Assembly (NCBI GenBank): GCA_029976065.1
Contig: JARKNV010000030.1
Coordinates: 1 to 47,112, forward strand
DNA length: 47,112 bases
Direction of reading: 5' to 3'
Source: Selenomonadales bacterium
GTDB lineage: Bacteria > Bacillota > Negativicutes > Sporomusales > UBA7701
The stretch's first letter is position 1; each line of letters starts with the position of its first letter. Made by a program: the position numbers and the translations under genes. Shown in pieces: positions 24,990-36,170 of the stretch. The notes beneath the pieces were generated by a model. It searched no databases. It saw nothing but the letters and a program-made list of their open reading frames with translations, and was not told the DNA's origin.

Positions 24990-25532
24990 ATGGACAAGCA
25001 AGAAAAGATTGATTTTCTGGCACAATACCTGCCCAGCATCAAACAGATTTCCAATACCGACACCGCCGCAGCCGTGGCCGATGTCTGGCTGGAAATGCTG
25101 CGCCTCAGTCCCTGGGACAGCGTCGATCAGGCGAAGTTCAAGGAAGGAATGGACGTCAGCCTGATCTCGCACGTCAATTCCACGGTCGAGGCCGCTCTCG
25201 CTGTCAGCAGGATTATCACAAGGTACCATAAGGTGACCTTCGACGAAGAAAAGATTATCATTCTCGGCCTGCTGCACGATGTGGATAAGATCATTGAATA
25301 TCTGCCCGACGCAAACGGCGACCTCGTCGTTTCCGATGTGGGGCAGAAGATCCAGCACGGTGTAATGACCGCCATTCTCGCCTATCAGGCCGGGTTTGAT
25401 ACGGATATGCTCCATATGATTCTGACGCATACTTCAACGCAAAATATGAAGACGATTTTTCGGGAAGGGCTTTTATTCGAGCATATCGATATTTGCGACT
25501 GGGAAATGGTCGTCAAGTTTTACGGCTCATGA
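24990..25532 (+). CDS. HD-domain protein
   Basis: 180 residues, AAGGAG upstream, 13 bases after the aldolase gene. The HD pattern appears as ISHVNSTVEAALAV (first His), IILGLLHDVDKIIEYL (the HD pair plus Asp) and ILTHTSTQNMKT, consistent with a small metal-dependent phosphohydrolase. The substrate is not indicated. It is encoded inside a catabolic operon, which is unexpected for a nucleotide hydrolase; a sugar- or acid-phosphate substrate would fit but is speculation. Confidence 0.8.
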   Translation: MDKQEKIDFLAQYLPSIKQISNTDTAAAVADVWLEMLRLSPWDSVDQAKFKEGMDVSLISHVNSTVEAALAVSRIITRYHKVTFDEEKIIILGLLHDVDKIIEYLPDANGDLVVSDVGQKIQHGVMTAILAYQAGFDTDMLHMILTHTSTQNMKTIFREGLLFEHIDICDWEMVVKFYGS

Positions 25533-25620
25533 ACTCAAGCCTTTTAGCGAAAGGTGGACGAGTTACCGAAAGGAGGATAGCTAGTTCCCCGGCCAATTCA
25601 ATAAAAAAGGAGTAGACAAA

Positions 25621-26853
25621 ATGAACTTTTGGACAAAAAGGCCATTGTATTTTAAGATTTTCGTGATGATGATTATAGGTTGTATCGTCGGCTGGATCGT
25701 TGGTCCCGGTATAAAAGTTATTTCCCCGATCGGCGATGCCTTTATCCTATTGCTGAAAATGCTGGTTGTGCCCCTTGTCTTTTTCTCCATCATGTCCGGC
25801 GTAACTAAACTGGGCAGCCCGAAGGAATTCCGCGACATCGGCGGTTCAGTCATTCTCTACTATGTCATTAGTTCGATCGTTGCCGTCTGCTTCGGCACCC
25901 TGCTCGGCCTGCTGATCAAGCCTGGTCTCGACGCGCAGGGCCTGCTGGGCTTGGCTAATAAAGTTTCCTATAAACAATACTCCGCTGTGGATACCATCCT
26001 GGCCTGGATCCCATCCAATCTCGTAGGCTCCATGGCGAGTATGGATATGATCCCGGTGATCTTCTTTGCCGTCTTTTTCGGCGTTTGCCTCATCATAATC
26101 GGCGACAAGGGCAAACCCGTGGTAGCCGTAATCGACGCCGCCAATGAGGCGATGCTGAAAATGACCGAGCTGGTCACGGATCTGGCGCCTTACGGCATCT
26201 TTGCCCTTTCCGCCGTCATGGTCGGCACTCTGGGCAGTAAGATGCTTGCGGTGGCCGCCAAATTTGTCCTGGCCGATTACCTGGGCCTGCTTGGCATCCT
26301 CCTGATCGGCTATCCGTTGCTGCTCATATTCTTCGGAAAAATCTCGCCGATCCAGTTCTATAAGAATATCTTCCCGGCGATGATTGTGGCCGCCAGCACT
26401 ACTTCCAGCAATGCCACGCTGCCCATGAGCATGAAGTGTGCCAGAGAACGCGTCGGCCTGCCGGAAAAGCTCTATGCTTTTTCTTTGCCCCTGGGAGCTA
26501 CCGTTAATATGGACGGCTTTGCCTGCTCGCTGGGTATTATAAGCTTGATGGCTCTCCAAGTATATGATATTTCCATTACCGCAATACTGGTCATCCAGAT
26601 CGTATATATGGGCTTGATGCTCTCCATCGGCGCCGCTGGCGTAAAGGGCACCGCGGTTGTGATTTCCGCCGTTCTTTTTGAAGCCTTAAACCTTCCCATG
26701 GGCCTGCTTCCCTTAATCGCTGCCATTTGGCCCATAGTTGATATCGGCCATACTACCGTCAATGTCACGGGCGATCTTGTCGGCTCAACCATAGTAGGTT
26801 CCAGAAAAGACCTTCTTGATCTGGAAATTTTCCATAACAAGAACGCCAAATAA
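25621..26853 (+). CDS. dicarboxylate/amino acid:cation symporter (DAACS family)
   Basis: 410 residues with about eight helices plus re-entrant loops. Characteristic motifs: PLVFFSIMSGVTKLGSPKEF near residue 50, the Ser-rich hairpin IVAASTTSSNATLPMSMKCA, LPLGATVNMDGFA (the NMDG substrate/Na site) and the second hairpin region SIGAAGVKGTAVVISAVLFE, followed by DIGHTTVNVTGDLVGSTIVG. This family takes up glutamate, aspartate, C4-dicarboxylates, Ser/Thr or cystine with Na+ or H+. The D-x-x-x-T-x-N-V-x-G end motif supports an acidic substrate. RBS AAAGGAG lies upstream. Confidence 0.93.
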   Translation: MNFWTKRPLYFKIFVMMIIGCIVGWIVGPGIKVISPIGDAFILLLKMLVVPLVFFSIMSGVTKLGSPKEFRDIGGSVILYYVISSIVAVCFGTLLGLLIKPGLDAQGLLGLANKVSYKQYSAVDTILAWIPSNLVGSMASMDMIPVIFFAVFFGVCLIIIGDKGKPVVAVIDAANEAMLKMTELVTDLAPYGIFALSAVMVGTLGSKMLAVAAKFVLADYLGLLGILLIGYPLLLIFFGKISPIQFYKNIFPAMIVAASTTSSNATLPMSMKCARERVGLPEKLYAFSLPLGATVNMDGFACSLGIISLMALQVYDISITAILVIQIVYMGLMLSIGAAGVKGTAVVISAVLFEALNLPMGLLPLIAAIWPIVDIGHTTVNVTGDLVGSTIVGSRKDLLDLEIFHNKNAK

Positions 26854-26928
26854 GATACCCAGTCTGTTAGAAGTCCCGAGACATTAAAAAATATGATAAC
26901 AGAGACTCGTTATTTTAGGAGAGGTAGT

Positions 26929-28125
26929 ATGTTTAGCGATAGAGCAATAAACTTGACGCCGTCAGCTACGGTTGAATTGAATGCAAAGGTCGCGCAACTT
27001 AAGAAAGATGGCATCGACATCATAAAACTTAATATCGGCGAGCCGGATTTCGGCACACCGGAAAACATCAAGAGGGCCGCCAAACAAGCGATCGATGAAG
27101 AATTTACCAAGTATACTCCCGTACCGGGAATACCCGAATTACGCCAGGCTATTTGCCATAAGTTAAAAGCGGAAAATGGGATAGACTATCAACCGAACGA
27201 GATCTGCGTATCCACCGGCGCCAAGCAAGCTCTGATCAACGCCGTGCTGGTGATTGCCCAGGCGGGCGACGAGGTCATCATTCCCACGCCGTGTTGGGTA
27301 AGCTATGAAGAGATGGTGCGGATCGCTGGTGCTGAGCCGGTGCTTGTCCCTGTTTCGCAACAGCCCGGCCGGGAATTCGATCTGGATATTGCTGCGATCG
27401 AGAAAGCGGTCACACCCCGTACCCGGGCCATCATTATCAACACGCCTAACAATCCGACGGGTGCAGTTTATCTGAAAGAAACTCTGGAACAGTTAGTCGA
27501 GTTGGCCGTTCGTTATGAGCTATATATCATTACAGACGAAGTCTACGAAAAGCTGCTATATAACGGCGCGGTCCATGTGAGCGTTGCCTCGCTGTCCCCG
27601 GAAGCTCGAAAAATCAGTATTACGGTAAATGGTTTATCGAAAAGCTATGCCATGACGGGCTGGCGCATAGGTTATGTGGCGGCGGACCGCCCAATCGTGG
27701 CCGCGATCAGTGGCATCCAGGGGCATATGACGTCTTGCGCAAGCTCAATCGCCCAAAGGGCCGCGCTGGAGGCTTTGACTGGCCCGCAGAAGTCCGTGGA
27801 AGTCATGCGGGAAGAGTTCTCGCGTCGACGGAATATGATGTATAGCCGACTTAAAACCATGCCTGGCATCACATGCTCTGACGCGAACGGCGCGTTTTAT
27901 TTGCTGCCAGATATATCGGCTTATTACGGCAAACGATATGGCAGTACGATTATTCGGGATTCGTGCGATATGGCGAATTTTCTGCTTGATCAGGCGCACA
28001 TCGCCGTTGTCCCCGGTGCCAGTTTCCGGGCGCCTGACTGTCTGCGGCTATCTTATTCCAACTCGATGGAGAATTTACAAAAAGGTCTTGACCGCTTTGA
28101 AGAAGCTTTGTCGTATCTAAAGTAA
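26929..28125 (+). CDS. class I/II PLP aminotransferase (aspartate aminotransferase-like)
   Basis: 398 residues from ATG 26929 with AGGAGAGG upstream; an earlier in-frame ATG lacks a site. Family I gamma aspartate aminotransferase features: LNIGEPDFGTPENI, KYTPVPGIPELRQAI, STGAKQALINAVLVI (phosphate loop), NTPNNPTGAVY, TDEVYEKLLYNG, the PLP Lys in VNGLSKSYAMTGWRIGY, and LRLSYSNSMENL near the end with the carboxylate-binding Arg. It would convert an amino acid imported by the symporter to a 2-oxo acid that the aldolase could cleave or decarboxylate. Confidence 0.93.
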   Translation: MFSDRAINLTPSATVELNAKVAQLKKDGIDIIKLNIGEPDFGTPENIKRAAKQAIDEEFTKYTPVPGIPELRQAICHKLKAENGIDYQPNEICVSTGAKQALINAVLVIAQAGDEVIIPTPCWVSYEEMVRIAGAEPVLVPVSQQPGREFDLDIAAIEKAVTPRTRAIIINTPNNPTGAVYLKETLEQLVELAVRYELYIITDEVYEKLLYNGAVHVSVASLSPEARKISITVNGLSKSYAMTGWRIGYVAADRPIVAAISGIQGHMTSCASSIAQRAALEALTGPQKSVEVMREEFSRRRNMMYSRLKTMPGITCSDANGAFYLLPDISAYYGKRYGSTIIRDSCDMANFLLDQAHIAVVPGASFRAPDCLRLSYSNSMENLQKGLDRFEEALSYLK

Positions 28126-28143
28126 AGTCTGGCACATTCCGAT

Positions 28144-28181
28144 CCGTAGAGGGGGTTTTACCCCTCTACGGCCTTATTTTT
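28144..28181 (+). terminator. terminator of the island operon
   Basis: CCGTAGAGGGG and CCCCTCTACGG arms, loop GTTTTA, then a T-rich run. Confidence 0.88.
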
Positions 28182-28231
28182 CTGTAGTATGTTTTTCTTT
28201 TACATTATGGTATAATCTTGGCAGAAACACA

Positions 28232-29104
28232 ATGTCTGGAAAAGGAATGAGTCTAATAGACGCCTTACTGCAACAAATCAAACAAACACCTTTGACTAAA
28301 ACGGAAAAGAAAATCGCCGATTATATAGTGGATAACATTAATACTATCGGCCTGCAGACCGTGACCAGCCTGGCCTACGAGATCGGCGTGAGCGATACCT
28401 CGATCATTCGCTTAGTCCGTAAACTCGGTTTTCACAGTTATGCAGAGTTTAAACGGAATATGAGTACACGCATGATCCAGCAATACAACGAAGCGCTTTT
28501 GCCTAGCGAGAAATACATTAAGACCCGCGAAACGCTGGATAAGTCCAACCTGATCTCCGACGTGGTCAATCGCACTATCGAGAACCTTCGCAAAAGCTGC
28601 GATATCTTGGATCTGCAAACTATAGAACGGATCGCCGCCATTCTTATCCGCAGCAATCACAAGTACATCGTCGGATTCCGCTCCACGGCCAGTTGCGCAA
28701 CCTACATGTCCAGCAAGCTGCTGTATTTCGTGCCTAACGTGATTTGTTGCAACCAGGCGGAAAGCATGGCTATCGAGCATATCGTGGATATAAAACAGGA
28801 CGACTGCTTGTTGCTCTACAGTTTTCCCCGTTATTCCGAGGTCAATCTTTCCTTGCTGGAGATTGCCAAACGACAGGGCGCAGCGACCATATTGATTACG
28901 GACCGGATTACTTCCCCCCTGGCAACGCTGGCGGATTTTGTGTTACCCGCGGCTATTGACGGCCTCGGCTTTACCAATTCCTACATCGTGCCGATTTGTA
29001 TTTCCGAGATAATCCTTTTTGCCGTTAACGGCCAAACGAATAATGCCAACAACGAGCGTGTCTATCTACTCGACGATTATCTTGGCCACCATCACTTGTA
29101 TTGA
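28232..29104 (+). CDS. MurR/RpiR-family transcriptional regulator
   Basis: 290 residues (or 285 from ATG 28247; neither start has a well-spaced ribosome binding site). N-terminal HTH_6: TKTEKKIADYIVDNINTIGL, TVTSLAYEIGVSDTSIIRLV, RKLGFHSYAEFKRNM. The C-terminal SIS domain (residues about 125-270) has IVGFRSTASCATYMSSKLLY and DDCLLLYSFPRYSEVNLSLL, the phosphosugar-isomerase-like ligand fold. Several Cys residues are present (CATYM, VICC). It lies just downstream of the island operon and probably controls it. A TATAAT and the CATTATG half site lie upstream. Confidence 0.93.
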   Translation: MSGKGMSLIDALLQQIKQTPLTKTEKKIADYIVDNINTIGLQTVTSLAYEIGVSDTSIIRLVRKLGFHSYAEFKRNMSTRMIQQYNEALLPSEKYIKTRETLDKSNLISDVVNRTIENLRKSCDILDLQTIERIAAILIRSNHKYIVGFRSTASCATYMSSKLLYFVPNVICCNQAESMAIEHIVDIKQDDCLLLYSFPRYSEVNLSLLEIAKRQGAATILITDRITSPLATLADFVLPAAIDGLGFTNSYIVPICISEIILFAVNGQTNNANNERVYLLDDYLGHHHLY

Positions 29105-29186
29105 CCCCTATTCCGCAAGTTAGAATTCTTATTTTATAGGGATTTTAGAGACTAATATAGTCCAATACAATGGCAATAGTTGCCCG

Positions 29187-29229
29187 CGAATCAAAAGGTC
29201 GCAGGTTCGAATCCCGCCGGGGTCGCCAT
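29187..29229 (+). repeat. attR-like repeat: tRNA-Arg 3' fragment
   Basis: 42 of 43 bases match the tRNA-Arg 3' part at 23479-23521. The one change breaks a T-stem pair and the 5' half of a tRNA is absent, so this is not a working tRNA. Confidence 0.88.
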
Positions 29230-29238
29230 ATTGAACAT

Positions 29239-29271
29239 AAAAACCGCGAGGCATTGAGCTTTGCGGTTTTT
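29239..29271 (+). terminator. hairpin downstream of the tRNA fragment
   Basis: AAAAACCGC and GCGGTTTTT arms with a 15-base loop. It sits after the partial tRNA much as the real terminator sits after tRNA-Arg. Confidence 0.6.
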
Positions 29272-29288
29272 GTTCTGCCGTATTACGG

Positions 29289-29309
29289 GAATCCCGCCGG
29301 GGGCGTCAT
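29289..29309 (+). repeat. second, shorter fragment of the tRNA-Arg 3' end
   Basis: 21 bases matching the T arm and acceptor end with two mismatches relative to 29209-29229. It may mark an older integration junction. Confidence 0.5.
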
Positions 29310-29440
29310 GGGAAAATAAGTCCGGGCGGCGGATTATTTTTTGTTCTCCACCTTTTGGCTGTTGTTGGGGTGCAAAACTTTGTAATATATTAGATGCAGC
29401 CGGTGTTAACGAAGAATAATTTTTATTGAAGGTGAATATC

Positions 29441-29833
29441 GTGCGTGTTTTGGTGCTGGAGGATTCGGATATTATGCGGAAGATCATCATAAAGCATCTG
29501 TTGTCGCTGGGCCTCCAGGAAAGCGAGGTTTTCGAGGCCAACAACGGGGCGGAGGCTTTGCGCAAGCTGCATACGCAGGCTTTTGATCTTCTTGTCCTGG
29601 ATATTGTTATGGAGGGGATCGACGGCATCGCCGTTTTCAAGGAGGCCAAGGAGATTCAGCCCCAGGCGCGGATCGTGATGTGCAGCAGCTACAGCGAGCC
29701 TGGCGCGGTGATCGAGCTGGTCAATATGGGGATTGACGATTTTATCGTGAAGCCGTTTTCCGAGGAAAGGTTTGTCGAAACGCTTTCCCGCAATCTGGCG
29801 GCGGCCAGCGTCGGGCAGAAACGCAAAAAGTAA
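29441..29833 (+). CDS. CheY-like single-domain response regulator
   Basis: 130 residues from GTG 29441 with AAGGTG seven bases before it. It starts MRVLVLEDSDIMRKIIIKHL (acidic pair LEDSD), has the phospho-acceptor Asp in LLVLDIVMEGIDGI, the Thr/Ser switch region VMCSSYSEPG and the conserved Lys in FIVKPFSEERF. There is no output domain, so it acts through protein contacts, as CheY or Spo0F do. No kinase or chemotaxis gene is adjacent. It is followed at 35 bases by the rubredoxin-flavoprotein gene, possibly cotranscribed. Confidence 0.93.
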   Translation: MRVLVLEDSDIMRKIIIKHLLSLGLQESEVFEANNGAEALRKLHTQAFDLLVLDIVMEGIDGIAVFKEAKEIQPQARIVMCSSYSEPGAVIELVNMGIDDFIVKPFSEERFVETLSRNLAAASVGQKRKK

Positions 29834-29867
29834 GGTGACCGGGCAGCAACGATCGGAGGAGAGGGCA

Positions 29868-30623
29868 ATGAAAAAGTGGCTTTGCAAGGTTTGCGGTTAT
29901 GTGCATGAGGGGGACAGCCCCCCGGAGACGTGCCCGGTGTGCGGCGTCGGCCCGGAGGAGTTCGTGCTGCAGGCCGAGCCGTCGCCGGCGGCAGCGGCGC
30001 CCAAACGCTGGAAATGCAAGGTGTGCGACTATATCCATGACGGCGACGAGCCGCCGGCGGTTTGCCCCGTTTGCGGCGTGGGCAGGGAGGAGTTCATCCT
30101 GCTGGCCGGCGAGGTGGCCGAGCTTACGGCGGAGGCCATGCTGGCGACGGATGAGGGGACGATCAACGCCGCCCTGGATGCGGTGAGCTACGGTTTGTAT
30201 GTCGTTTCCGCGGTGAAGGACGGCAGGATAAACGGCCAGACGGCGAACGCCGTTTTTCAGGTCACGGCCAGCCCGCCGCAGATCGCCATTTGTCTCAACA
30301 AAAACAATCTGACGACCGAGTTTGTTTTGGCGAGCGGCAAGTTCGCGGTGTCCATCCTCGCCCAGGACCAGGGCGACGTGGTGAGGACGTTCGGCTATCA
30401 GTCGGGCCGCACGGCCGACAAGTTTGCCGCGGTGCGGCATCTTGCCGGGAAAAACGGCTGCCCGGTGTTGAAAAACTGCCTCGGCTACCTGGAGGCGGAG
30501 GTGCTGGCGGACAAGACCGTCGATGTCGGCACCCATATGCTTTTTGTGGCGAGGGTTACCGCCGGGAAGCTGGCGGGCAAGAGCGACGCGCTTACTTACG
30601 CTTTTTTCCGCAGGCGGAAATAG
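29868..30623 (+). CDS. double-rubredoxin flavin reductase (high-molecular-weight rubredoxin type)
   Basis: 251 residues, ATG after GGAGGA. Two rubredoxin-like modules come first: CKVCGYVHEGDSPPETCPVC (residues about 5-24) and CKVCDYIHDGDEPPAVCPVC (about 46-65), each with two CxxC knuckles and a short spacing as in rubrerythrin. Then an FMN-binding flavin reductase domain: ALDAVSYGLYVVSAVKDGRI, TANAVFQVTASPPQIAICLN, TEFVLASGKFAVSILAQDQG. Known Hrb proteins, as in Moorella, have one rubredoxin module and pass electrons from NADH to flavodiiron proteins for oxygen or NO removal. Two modules are less usual. Confidence 0.9.
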   Translation: MKKWLCKVCGYVHEGDSPPETCPVCGVGPEEFVLQAEPSPAAAAPKRWKCKVCDYIHDGDEPPAVCPVCGVGREEFILLAGEVAELTAEAMLATDEGTINAALDAVSYGLYVVSAVKDGRINGQTANAVFQVTASPPQIAICLNKNNLTTEFVLASGKFAVSILAQDQGDVVRTFGYQSGRTADKFAAVRHLAGKNGCPVLKNCLGYLEAEVLADKTVDVGTHMLFVARVTAGKLAGKSDALTYAFFRRRK

Positions 30624-30642
30624 GCTGATGCCTCGAAAAAAG

Positions 30643-30676
30643 AGACCTCCTTCCCCGCAAGGGGAGGGAGGTCTTT
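30643..30676. terminator. bidirectional terminator
   Basis: AGACCTCC-TTCCCC, loop GCAA, GGGGAG-GGAGGTCT with A-run and T-rich flanks, between the convergent Hrb-type (+) and PFOR (-) genes. Confidence 0.85.
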
Positions 30677-30688
30677 GTGGTTGGCGGC

Positions 30689-34273
<3,585 letters not shown>

Positions 34274-34317
34274 TTAAAGCCGTACGGCTCTAAATAAGCG
34301 GGTACATAAAACTATAA

Positions 34318-34345
34318 ATTTGTGTATACAAGATACACTACAAAT
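34318..34345. promoter_or_regulatory. candidate operator upstream of PFOR
   Basis: ATTTGT-GTAT-ACAAG-ATAC-ACT-ACAAAT: an extended inverted repeat (6-bp perfect core GTGTAT/ATACAC, outer ATTTGT/ACAAAT offset by one base). It resembles redox-regulator sites such as Rex in general shape but not in exact consensus. Confidence 0.4.
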
Positions 34346-34563
34346 AGTAGTTCCTTCCGTATTGCCATTATCCTTCAAGGGGAAAAATGTTTTATTGTTC
34401 AGAAAAGAACGAGAAATTACGCCGGCTATTCCCCCGGGCGGGTGGCGGAGAAATCGGCTTGTCCGTTTGCAAAGGAAAAACTTTTCCTATCGGAGCGGAG
34501 AGTAATGCTGGTATAATATAAGTGACGTGCCTGTGGGCAGACAGGGTCGCCGGAGGATGAGCG

Positions 34564-34785
34564 ATGCCGCCGAAAAAGCCGCTGTGCCTTCTGTGCCGGC
34601 ATTATTACGTGACATGGGACAAGGCTTTCCCCCATGGCTGCAGGGCGATGGGGTTCAAGAGCAGGACCGCGCCGTGCCTGGTGACGCAGGATGCTTCGGG
34701 GCTGGAGTGTTTATCGTTCGCCGCCAAGGGTGCGAAGGGCGGCGGGAATTTGACGGAGCGAGGTAAAGGCGATGTTCAGAGTTAG
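34564..34785 (+). CDS. small Cys-containing protein (CxxCxHYYVTWD type)
   Basis: 73 residues, GGAGG upstream. The core CLLCRHYYVTWDKAFPHGCR and FKSRTAPCLVTQDASGLECL is a recognisable conserved small family in many bacteria, of unknown role, often annotated loosely beside uracil-DNA glycosylase. Cys spacing (CxxC, then single Cys) suggests a small zinc site. Its last bases overlap the next small gene, pointing to an operon. Confidence 0.65.
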   Translation: MPPKKPLCLLCRHYYVTWDKAFPHGCRAMGFKSRTAPCLVTQDASGLECLSFAAKGAKGGGNLTERGKGDVQS

Positions 34786-34930
34786 GCACGAGTGCGGGGG
34801 AATAGCCCATCTGGTGGGCAAGCAGCCGGTCCGGGGCTGGAATCTTTACTGCTGCGACCGCTGCGGCGAGGCTTATTACCGCTGGGTGACGCAGGCGATG
34901 CTCGAGCTGGCGGCCAAGCAGGGCGGCTGA
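34772..34930 (+). CDS. 52-residue zinc-ribbon-like protein
   Basis: ATG 34772, inside the end of the previous gene, with GAGGTAAAGG upstream. The product MFRVRHECGGIAHLVGKQPV continues with WNLYCCDRCGEAYYRWV. HxC and CCxxC could form a small zinc ribbon. It was too short for routine length cut-offs. No known function. Confidence 0.5.
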   Translation: MFRVRHECGGIAHLVGKQPVRGWNLYCCDRCGEAYYRWVTQAMLELAAKQGG

Positions 34931-34990
34931 CAAAAGGAAAATTTTTAAAATTATATGGAAGTTTTTGGAAAAATGTAATATAATAACCCC

Positions 34991-35218
34991 GTGAAGTCGA
35001 TGCTGAGCGGGGGGAGATTTTTGGCCGCGGATTTTGTGCAGGGTGAGCTGGCGTATTTTTTTGCCGCGAATCCCGAGGCCCGGCAGGCCGATGAGACGGA
35101 ACTGCTGGAGCTGTGGCGCCGCTGGATCGCGGAGCGGGTGCCGAACCTGGCGCTGGCCCATATGACCATCGGACAGGTGATGAGGTACCGTGACGGCGGA
35201 GGCGAGCCGGCGAATTGA
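34991..35218 (+). CDS. small hypothetical protein
   Basis: 75 residues if started at GTG 34991; a TTG at 35021 after GGGGGGAG is an equally possible start (65 residues). The sequence is soluble, with an acidic helical centre (ADETELLELWRRWIAERVPN) and no membrane span or motif recognised. A terminator follows at once, which supports a real transcription unit. Confidence 0.5.
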   Translation: MKSMLSGGRFLAADFVQGELAYFFAANPEARQADETELLELWRRWIAERVPNLALAHMTIGQVMRYRDGGGEPAN

Positions 35219-35230
35219 ATACCGCAAACG

Positions 35231-35258
35231 AAAAAGCTTCGCGCCGGCGAAGCTTTTT
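35231..35258 (+). terminator. terminator
   Basis: AAAAAGCTTCGC and GCGAAGCTTTTT around GCCG. Confidence 0.85.
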
Positions 35259-35291
35259 GTGTGGGGGGCTTTAAGGAAAGCCAAAGGCCGT

Positions 35292-35396
35292 TCAGAAGCG
35301 CCTAGATGCAAGGCGCACCGGAGAAGCGCGCCGCGACGCGTACTTGGAACGTACGCTAGCAAGCGCTTTGAGGAGCAACGCCGCAGATGGGTGCTT
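35292..35396. repeat. palindromic intergenic element, copy 1
   Basis: Ends are inverted repeats (CAGAAGCGCCTAGATGC and GCAGATGGGTGCTTCTG); inside are GCAACGCCGCAG and a small palindrome GCGTACTTGGAACGTACGC. A shorter relative lies at 43258-43326, sharing ATCTGCGGCGTTGCTCCTC in reverse orientation. It resembles REP/MITE-type extragenic repeats. Confidence 0.65.
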
Positions 35397-35409
35397 CTGG
35401 GCGGCCGCT

Positions 35410-36039
35410 TTATTTGATGAGGCGGAAGACGGCGAGGAATACGAGCAGCGCGCCCGGCAGGTAGAGGAGGCGTTTTTCCGGCCCGGGGGCGAAGGCGACG
35501 GCGAGCAGCAGGCCGAGGCGCACGAGAGCCATTTGGATGAGGGCCATGACGAGCGGGGTGTAGAGGGGGAGGATGCCTATCAGGCAGGCGCCGAAGATGG
35601 CGGCCATGTTGTCGAGCCCGAGGGCGATGCCCAGGTAGACGGCTTCGTGGGGGCTGATGGTTTTCGACCGGTCGAAGTCGGCGTATTCGGGGTCGGACAT
35701 GATGGAGACGATTATCCTCCCGAGGCGGAAGGTGAGCCGGTCGGCGGCGCCGGCAGGCGGGAAGGCGAGTCTTTTGAGCAGGTAGTCCTGAAGGATGTTC
35801 CAGACGCCGAGGGTGAAGAGCAGGGCCGAGCCGACCCAGACGGCGACGGCGGGGTCGACGGCGGAGCCGACGAAGCCGCTTACCGCCATGGGGACGGCGG
35901 AGCAGACGGCGGTTACGAGGCCCACGACGGCCAGCGAGGCGGCCGGGATGCGGATGGCGCCGGCGCCGTAGGTCACGCCGGCGAAGAAGGAGTCGAGGCT
36001 TACCGCCAGGGCGAGGATGACGACATAGAGCAGGTCCAA
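35410..36039 (-). CDS. ytaF: YtaF-like sporulation membrane protein (MntP/TerC-like fold)
   Basis: 209 residues, about six helices in two symmetrical halves. Each half carries an acidic membrane motif: ILALAVSLDSFFAGVTYGAG and YLGIALGLDNMAAIFGACLI. These Asp residues are typical of the MntP/YtaF cation-exporter-like superfamily. The central loop with SIMSDPEYADFDRSKTISPH is the YtaF-type insertion (an Asp-rich loop) seen in spore formers. Its precise role in sporulation is not known. It is a single-gene unit. Confidence 0.88.
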   Translation of the reverse strand: MDLLYVVILALAVSLDSFFAGVTYGAGAIRIPAASLAVVGLVTAVCSAVPMAVSGFVGSAVDPAVAVWVGSALLFTLGVWNILQDYLLKRLAFPPAGAADRLTFRLGRIIVSIMSDPEYADFDRSKTISPHEAVYLGIALGLDNMAAIFGACLIGILPLYTPLVMALIQMALVRLGLLLAVAFAPGPEKRLLYLPGALLVFLAVFRLIK

Positions 36040-36110
36040 CGGTTTATCCCTCCCAAAAGCGCTTCGGGGTATTGTATGCCGCCGGGAAGCGGGGTGTGTA
36101 GCGGCAGACG

Positions 36111-36135
36111 AAAAAAAGCCCCGCTTGCGCGGGGC
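36111..36135 (-). terminator. terminator after the YD-repeat protein gene
   Basis: GCCCCGC, loop TTGC, GCGGGGC; on the minus strand a run of seven T follows. Confidence 0.8.
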
Positions 36136-36170
36136 GAGTGGTGGGCTGTATCAGTAGAAGGCCAAGGCCG

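Larger units (their letters stand above)
23479..29229. mobile_element. putative tRNA-Arg genomic island of about 5.7 kb
   Basis: Bounded by direct repeats of the tRNA-Arg 3' end. It contains a complete metabolic gene set (RraA-like aldolase, HD protein, symporter, aminotransferase) plus an RpiR regulator, and a long stretch without genes next to the tRNA. By eye its base composition is lower in GC than the neighbours, with ATA, TTA and AT-rich promoters common. No integrase, excisionase or transfer gene is present, so it is either a decayed island or one mobilised in trans. Boundaries are inferred from the repeats. Confidence 0.7.

Noticed and set aside
29187..29229. A second tRNA-Arg gene
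   Set aside because: Only the 3' part is present, and a T-stem pair is broken.
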